Origin: Lomentospora prolificans
Taxonomy: Eukaryota > Ascomycota > Sordariomycetes > Microascales > Microascaceae
Direction of reading: 5' to 3'
NCBI GenBank assembly: GCA_029532625.1
Contig: JARFXM010000006.1
Span: 2,356,001 to 2,420,000, forward strand
DNA: 64,000 nt
In this document: in pieces, positions 58,070-64,000 of the stretch
Position numbering within the stretch: position 1 is the first letter of the stretch
Layout of the letters: every line of letters begins with the position of its first letter
Program-made: the position numbers and the translations under genes
Notes under the pieces: model-generated
The model's database searches: none
Seen by the model: the letters and a program-made list of their open reading frames with translations, nothing else
Told to the model about the DNA's origin: nothing

Positions 58070-60065
58070 AGAGGCAACCCTGTTTAGGCAAAGGCGGCCA
58101 AAAAGGAACAACTGGCGTCATCCATACCCAGATATACTGCTTTCCCTTTTCCTACGTAGGGTCTCTCGCATCCTTGTTGGACGAGTGCTGTTCTGAAAAA
58201 CGGGGTCGTCATATCTCTCAGCTCGTGGGAAGTCCAAAAATGCGACGATGCCACCCTATCATTGACAAGACAAACGAACGCGTAAGAAAGCTTTGAGCGA
58301 ATGTCTTGTAGCCACGCAAGGCAGAGGGCAGTTGATATATAAACGAGGTTTCGGCATGCAGGGTAGCTGCAGACCAAGGACGGAAGATTGAAAAGAGGCT
58401 TGGGCTGGCTACATGTGTGCTGGCGCACGCCGGCTTATCAAAATGCAAGGTTAATGCGACGGCGCAAGAACAAGAAAGAAAGGTAGAGCAGAGCTAGGAC
58501 TAGGGAATACCTTGGCGGATGCCGAGAGAACGGGTGGGAAAAGCAAATGGAGCCACGTCTTTGGGTTCGATGACTACCGTCGATCTTACTGGCGAAGCAA
58601 AGGCCGGCGTGGTGGGGTTGATGAGCAGAGTGACTCGGAGCGGGCCTGGCAGCCCGCTATGGTCGTATTTGCTTTCTGGGCCTCGACCTATTATTCTACA
58701 CGGAGCTGGCTGGCGTTAGGTGAGGATGTAAAGCCCATTTTTGGCGATACTGATCTATCCATAGGCAGTCAAATGGCTATTTTAGGGAAACCCAATATCA
58801 CAAGGCGCCCGCTCTTTCCTTTTCCTATTCTTCACTTGAATTTCGACTCTCTCCTTCCTTAGAGGAAGGGGAAAGAACGACTTATCGCGGCTATTTACTG
58901 GTTAACTCGACGGCAGCTTTCAGCCCGCCTTCTCTCCCCTTTCAGCAGAGCTAGCCACGACCAAGTCGCGGGCCCCGGCCGCAGAACGAACTCAAGAGGA
59001 GCCACGCGGACGAGAGCGTATCCTGAACGGGCAAGATCCGTCGGGGTGGTGGTTTTTGGGGTTCGACGGTTCCCCACCAACACGGGGAACAGCCAGCAGG
59101 GGAATCGCCAGCTTCTCTGGTCACCCTCACATCGTCGCCTGGTGCGCGAGTTCCCTCGGAGGTCCTGCGCTCTGTTTCCCAAGACATACATATTATCGGG
59201 TATGCTGTTTGCCTCCATCACCTGTTTCCTTCAGGGTCGATTTTCTTTCCTTTTTCTCACATGAAGAGCATGCTCTCCAACGTCTCAGATTCGGCTCCCA
59301 AGGCCCTTTTTTTTTTTTTGTCCCTGCCACTTGCTAAATCTGCAGTCGCTTGTTGCGGTACAGCTGGCCCGGCAGTTTAATATATCGACCCAACACAGTT
59401 TTTTACCCATTTACACCGCAACATTGATTAGTGGCAATATATCCCTGCAAGGGCCAGCAGATTGAACTGTTTGGCAGCCTGTCGTCTTCCCGCTCTTTTT
59501 TCGCTTCCGGACCCTGCCAGGCACTCCCCCGGGCATGAGGCATAAAGGACACCACACACACAACAATTGCCTTGCCTTGGACTTATGATCACCATTATTT
59601 AGTAAATCTCGTCTCCCACCAACAAACGACTTGCGCGTACTCAGCAACCCGACTTAGAAAGACAAGGGTACCGGGGCCACGAGCTGGACCATCCGCCGGC
59701 GATATCATAGCATTCACGCATCACATCCCCGCTTACAGAGCGGAGAACACAGCCCTCGCCAGGCCATACAACACCTCCACCACCACCCTTGCTCTGATAT
59801 CCCGCACAGACTCGGGCGATCTACACCTCCAAGCTGGCTGTTGGGCCAGACCGCCGCATGCAGACGCCAGCTACACCTTTCTCAGCTTGGTGATACCGAT
59901 ACCACCTACCCCTCTGTGACCAAACCTTGGGACCACCAAGCATCCTTTTGATCCCGCACACCGCAGCGCATCTTGCATTGCGGAGGATCTGCAAGGGCTC
60001 AATATCGACGTGCAGTTCCACCGACCGAAGGGAAAAAGAAAAAAAATTGCACGATTGCTTTTCCT

Positions 60066-60079
60066 TGTGTGTGTGTGTG
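60066..60079. repeat. (TG)7 microsatellite
   Basis: Seven TG units about 980 bases upstream of the 61057 start codon. Confidence 0.9.
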
Positions 60080-61056
60080 CGATATCCGAGGATCCCTCAA
60101 ATCTCTTTCCCACGGTTCCATTTAGAACTCATCCCTTGCCCATTGTCATTCATATTCCCCCGCCCTGTTGGCGAGCTCGACTGCGTGCATCCTTATGCGA
60201 TAATCCCGGTTCGCTCCCACGCGTCCTCTGGAGTAGGGACACCCAAACTTTGGACTTGATATAGACGGGGAGGATTCCGTCGCTTACTGTCTGTTGAAAA
60301 GGAGGGGGCAACTTCCAAAGAAAGGAGAGTCCTTCCATAAATATAAAGACAGGCAGACCCGCTTCAATCAATAATCTGCCTCGGCGAACTCTGGAAGAAG
60401 CCTTTTCCGGGACTTTGAATAACGGTGCAGATTTGGCAGTGGAGAATAGGCCCATCTTTCACCTGATACCCTCGATCTCCCTCTCGTCGTCTTGGGAGAT
60501 TCGCGTCCGCTTTGCTCATCACCGGAAGACGAGATCTCCAACGTTTCGGTTCTCTCTGGCAAACCTATTCTAACGCGGCAAGGGGAATCTGATTTTCGAC
60601 GGTTCGTTTCCCTTTCGTCGAGCCTTATCTGCCAGAGTCTCAACTCCCTTGCCATTTTCCTTGGTTAATAGAAGAGCGGATTTTCGTGACGCCTCCGATC
60701 CCTGGTTTCGGTCTGCAAAAGGATCGTTATCCGATCAATTCACATCAATCTGCGACACTTACACCCGCACCAAGAAGCGAACCGACCCAACGTGCGCTCA
60801 CACGTACCAGAATCTCGATTCAAAAGAAAAAGAAAATACACAGGAAAGCAGGACGAAAAAGAGTTGTCAACGAAAATATCAAACCTATCTCGAAGTAGCT
60901 TCCTATTTTCCCTCCATTTACAGCGAACTCAGGCACTTCAAACCCGCCGGTTCAAATTGAGGGGATTAGCAAGGACGGTTGTGCCTGTCTCTTTTGCCTA
61001 GGCACAAAACCTGCTGTCCTCATTCGCTAACCCGTCCGCCGAAACATTAATACATC

Positions 61057-63015
61057 ATGCTAAGCTCCGGGTCCTCACAACACGCGAGCCGCCACTCTTG
61101 CCGCCGTCCCACGAGCCGTGCTGGCACTGTTGTCAATCAGCGGACTCCTCTCTGCACTGCAGCGGCCGAGCGTACATGCACAGAGGCAAGGCCTATGCAG
61201 ACGCAAACGCAACAGCAGCCGCAAACGCAACAGCAGCAGCAGCAGCCTCCTCGTGGATCTGTACAGCGCAGCAGCGAACCAAGCAAGCTTGACCACAATC
61301 AACAAGGTATTAGGACATCTCAGCCAGACCGAAAAGAAGCTCCTCCGGCCCACGAGCCACCTTCATCACCTTTGAGCACCAGTTCGAGGGAATCCCTCGC
61401 CGACACGAGCAGCGCAGCTTCTTCTAACAGATCCTCAGTCATCACCGCACCTGACACGCATCCTTTTTCAGACGAGAGTTGTCCCAGCAGGACGGCGACC
61501 TTGTCTCCCGTGGAAATCCCTACCATATCTATTTCGCCTGTTAGCGAGAGACGAACAAGCTTCTCACAGATTGTCGGCAAGGATAGTTTAGCTTCCTCTG
61601 CGGACTCTCCCACCGATACGCACCATATTACTTCGTCCTTTCTGAAGCCCTTGACCCTAGGTACCGCGACACCTACCATCACTAACACCGATAGCCAAGC
61701 TGCCACGACTACCAGCTGGTGGAAGCTCGGCCTCGGAATCAAAGATATGGCTCTCACGGGCGACTCGCGCCCCCGCGCTGACGGCGATGCCCGCCGGGGC
61801 AAGCTAGGCGCCTGGTGGGCTGGGGCCTCATCCTCTGCTGAATTCACCACTCGCTCCTCACGGATCCTCTCCACCTCTTCAACAGCCAGCACTATCACCC
61901 CCTCGCCCGAAACACCTGCTATCACTCGTCTAAAGAAAAGCCACACCGTCGGCCCGACGAATAATCTCAACGACCCGAGCTCCCGTCGCAACTCCTCCTC
62001 GTCGGCGTTTTCTTTCATAACATCCTCCGTGTCGGCGCTTTCGCGCTTCACGCAGAATGCTAATGCGTATGCACCCGATGATGAGCTCTGCAACATGAAT
62101 ATCGAAGCCGCTCTCAATGATGTGGAGCAACCAACGATAAAGGATCACGCCACGAGTTTACTTCTTAGGTTCCAGACGGCGTACCGCACTCAATCCGCCG
62201 CTCTCCGTGAGGTCCAGGCTGAATGTTCAGCCGAGAGGGACGAATTGGCAGGGATGACGGCCCGTGCGAGGCACCTCCAGGCAAGGCTTGAGGATGCGGC
62301 TAGGAGGGCCGCGGAGCAAGAGGAAGCGCTAGTCGCCATCTTGGAGGAGCTAACAGCGGAAAAGAAGATGAGGATAGAGTGTGAGCGGGCTGCGAGGGAA
62401 AAGGGCATCGTCCTCGTCCGAAGGGATCTGAACGACGACCAAGCTGTCGCCGTGGAGGAAGAGGGCGACTCAGTCCTCACCGAGGATCTCGGTGCCGACG
62501 AGGACCAGAGAAGACGGAGATGGATACAGCAGGCGGGCGAAGCCAAGAATGGAGATGCGGGCTTTGAAACGGATGAAGAGAGCTACGAGAGTGCCAGCAT
62601 CTTTTCGAGGTCCCGTAGTCCTACCCTTCCGCCGCCGAGCGTTTCTGGTGCCGCCTCCCCGGATGCTTCTCCCATCCAAGGGCGTCTAATCTCATCCCTC
62701 CCTCCGCCTGTGCCGCCAAAGAACAACACCCCTCCTTCCAAAGCGCGCGGAGTTCAAGTTCAACAACAGCAGCAGCCACAACGCCTCTCAGCCTTCCAAA
62801 AGATCTTCAAAGGAATCTCGGGAGATGGCGAGGAGGGCGCTGCCGGCCAAGGGGCGTTGGTCAGTTGCTCGAATTGCAGGGGCGGGGATGCGAGGGTCGC
62901 TTGGGATACGGTTAGTTTGCTGAGGGATGAGAATAAAGGCTTGAAGCAGAGGGTTGCAGGCCTAGAGACTGCGGTAGAAGGCGCGTTGGACGCTGTGAAT
63001 CGGGTGGGTATGTAG
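61057..63015 (+). CDS. Coiled-coil, low-complexity fungal protein of unknown function
   Basis: Single-exon gene of 652 residues from the first ATG. It opens with a Gln-rich tract (QTQTQQQPQTQQQQQQPP, about 50-66) and a Ser/Thr/Pro-rich disordered region. A short aromatic motif (TTSWWKLGLGIKDMAL, about 218-233) and GKLGAWWAGAS follow; these are ordered islands that may be binding motifs. Residues about 345-450 form a long coiled coil (DVEQPTIKDHATSLLLRFQ, then ECSAERDELAGM, ARHLQARLEDAARRAAEQEE and LEELTAEKKMRIECERAA). A proline-rich SH3-ligand-like stretch (SLPPPVPPKNN) and a C-terminal block with a CSNCRGG pair and a second coil (LLRDENKGLKQRVAGLE) close the protein. Composition suggests a scaffold or cytoskeletal/polarity adaptor, but this is inference and I cannot name the family. 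Good codon bias over the full length supports it being real. Confidence 0.68.
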   Translation: MLSSGSSQHASRHSCRRPTSRAGTVVNQRTPLCTAAAERTCTEARPMQTQTQQQPQTQQQQQQPPRGSVQRSSEPSKLDHNQQGIRTSQPDRKEAPPAHEPPSSPLSTSSRESLADTSSAASSNRSSVITAPDTHPFSDESCPSRTATLSPVEIPTISISPVSERRTSFSQIVGKDSLASSADSPTDTHHITSSFLKPLTLGTATPTITNTDSQAATTTSWWKLGLGIKDMALTGDSRPRADGDARRGKLGAWWAGASSSAEFTTRSSRILSTSSTASTITPSPETPAITRLKKSHTVGPTNNLNDPSSRRNSSSSAFSFITSSVSALSRFTQNANAYAPDDELCNMNIEAALNDVEQPTIKDHATSLLLRFQTAYRTQSAALREVQAECSAERDELAGMTARARHLQARLEDAARRAAEQEEALVAILEELTAEKKMRIECERAAREKGIVLVRRDLNDDQAVAVEEEGDSVLTEDLGADEDQRRRRWIQQAGEAKNGDAGFETDEESYESASIFSRSRSPTLPPPSVSGAASPDASPIQGRLISSLPPPVPPKNNTPPSKARGVQVQQQQQPQRLSAFQKIFKGISGDGEEGAAGQGALVSCSNCRGGDARVAWDTVSLLRDENKGLKQRVAGLETAVEGALDAVNRVGM

Positions 63016-64000
63016 GTCACGACTGGAGGAAATTAGAGATGCCCTGGAGGTAAAACAGAGACGAGCAGGAAAAGAACCTTGAGGGATGGATGTGATAGAG
63101 ATTCTTCGCACGTGTGACGGACGCACCAAAAGGATTACAAGCTCAAACCTTCCGCTGATACTTTGAATAGTCTAACAGATCAGCAATGGGTAGATGCGGC
63201 TGCATTCCCAACATCTGACCAAATATATTCAAGCAAACACATCCTACATTCCTTCAGACTTGGGCCACTTTACGTATCATAACCATCGCCAACCCAGTTG
63301 ACATCCATCGGAGGCTCCTGTCATCATGGTATATCTGCTTTCCTCCTTCGACATGACGGCCCATCCTGACCCAACCTGTCTCAGCCAGCGACGAGAAGAT
63401 ATCCTCTAGCCTGACCGATCTCTCGGGATACGTGCATCTCGAGTCCGCATTCGATATCATCCACTTTGGACTCTGTGCGTCAACAAGAGGCTGTTGAAAT
63501 GGAGGTAGTAGCGTCCACACTCCGACTCGTCCCTCTCTCATCGACTAGCTAGACGCTCAACGTCGCGTCTCCGAAATGGTCAGGAGCAAAGCCACGGGCC
63601 TGACGGGCTCTATAGCGATACCTTCCCACGCTTTGAGGCAGTATCGGCCCGGATTGCCAACTAGCTCACCAGCGAATGGCCTGACGGTACGCGCGGGGAG
63701 CGGACCTCGTGGAGAAGAAGCTTTTGATTGGTATGGAGGAGTTTGGCGTACTGGCTATTACACCCCGGGGGCCCTTGAGTGTATGTGCCTGAATAGTAGG
63801 ACTCCCTGCATCTTGATAGACGCTTTGCTAGGTCTTTGGCCATCAGGACATAGTTACGCGCCGAGGGGTACACTGGACTTTGAAGTCGAGGAACATACGT
63901 CATTTTACTTTCAACGCTACGTACGGAGATGGAAGAAAGAAATAGAAAACAAGAAAAGAACGTCAAGCAAACCAGGCCGTTCGCTCAGTAACAGACTAGG
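63016..64000. other. Right-edge intergenic region, possible gene remnant
   Basis: Contains the 3' UTR of the 61057 gene. Two minus-strand open stretches (63541-63254, 95 residues; and 63903-63661, 80 residues from ATG) lie close together with a GTGAGC donor-like site near 63668. They might be exons of a small gene or a decayed one. I do not recognise either sequence and cannot join them confidently. Confidence 0.4.
63254..63541 (-). CDS. Possible small or remnant open reading frame
   Basis: A 95-codon frame starting with ATG on the minus strand. The composition is mixed and protein-like (LEDIFSSLAETGWVRMGRHV and YHDDRSLRWMSTG are plausible helix or strand segments) rather than low-complexity. 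It follows another open stretch on the same strand, and sequence between them also reads protein-like in one frame (RYCLKAWEGIAIEPVRP). It has no recognised family. It could be an exon of a gene whose remainder is decayed or spliced, or chance. Confidence 0.18.
   Translation of the reverse strand: MREGRVGVWTLLPPFQQPLVDAQSPKWMISNADSRCTYPERSVRLEDIFSSLAETGWVRMGRHVEGGKQIYHDDRSLRWMSTGLAMVMIRKVAQV

Larger units (their letters stand above)
56519..61056. other. 4.5-kb gene-free region with microsatellites
   Basis: Between the eIF6 gene and the 61057 gene. It contains an A11 run with (GAA)6 (58041-58069), a T-run near 59308 and (TG)7 (60066-60079). The last kilobase is pyrimidine-rich with short overlapping frames, fitting a long promoter or 5' leader. 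No domain-bearing frame is seen. Confidence 0.5.

Noticed and set aside
1..64000. CRISPR array, biosynthetic gene cluster, intact transposon
   Set aside because: No regularly spaced repeats, no synthase or transposase domains, and no paired long terminal or inverted repeats were seen on either strand.

Overview
This window is nuclear DNA of a filamentous ascomycete (Pezizomycotina, most likely Sordariomycetes; genus not assigned). The evidence is short spliceosomal introns (mostly about 50-110 nt) with GT..AG borders and CTAAC-like branch sites, GC-rich exons, and encoded families typical of these fungi. Gene models were built by hand from reading frames, splice signals and family resemblance. 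Most exon sums come out as whole codon numbers, which supports the joins.

Layout, left to right. The 3' end of an unidentified plus-strand gene (1-343) converges on a minus-strand block: a CCDC47/PAT-complex ER membrane protein (841-2269), an Ecm15/UPF0045 small protein (2982-3747), a secreted, probably GPI-anchored PLC-like phosphodiesterase (4325-5422), a canonical PI-specific phospholipase C (8334-10369) and a Gef1-like ClC chloride transporter (12422-15386). A 3-kb divergent spacer leads to plus-strand NRDE-2 (18404-21713) and mitochondrial GABA aminotransferase (23428-25037). A minus-strand AT-hook protein follows (26297-27509). After a 6.4-kb gene desert comes the H3K36 methyltransferase Set2 (33947-36927), then a 5.5-kb desert. 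Next are an uncharacterised nuclear-type protein (42460-45913) and a closely spaced small basic protein (45986-46699). The SUMO E1 subunit Aos1 is on the minus strand (47649-48879). The plus-strand run ends with an uncharacterised acidic-insert protein (51461-53150), ribosome factor eIF6/Tif6 (55430-56518) and a coiled-coil protein (61057-63015).

The genes are mostly housekeeping. Several act in the nucleus (NRDE-2, AT-hook protein, Set2, Aos1, eIF6, and probably the 42460 product). Two separate PLC-fold enzymes and a ClC exchanger sit on the left. There is no biosynthetic cluster, CRISPR array, supported tRNA/rRNA or intact transposon. Long intergenic regions carry homopolymers (A34, A28, C15, C21), microsatellites and CTGGC-rich patches. 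The most useful leads are the possible splice fusion at 45777-45950, the alternative mitochondrial start of the Ecm15-like gene, the altered active-site signature of the secreted PLC-like protein, and two conserved-looking proteins of unknown function.
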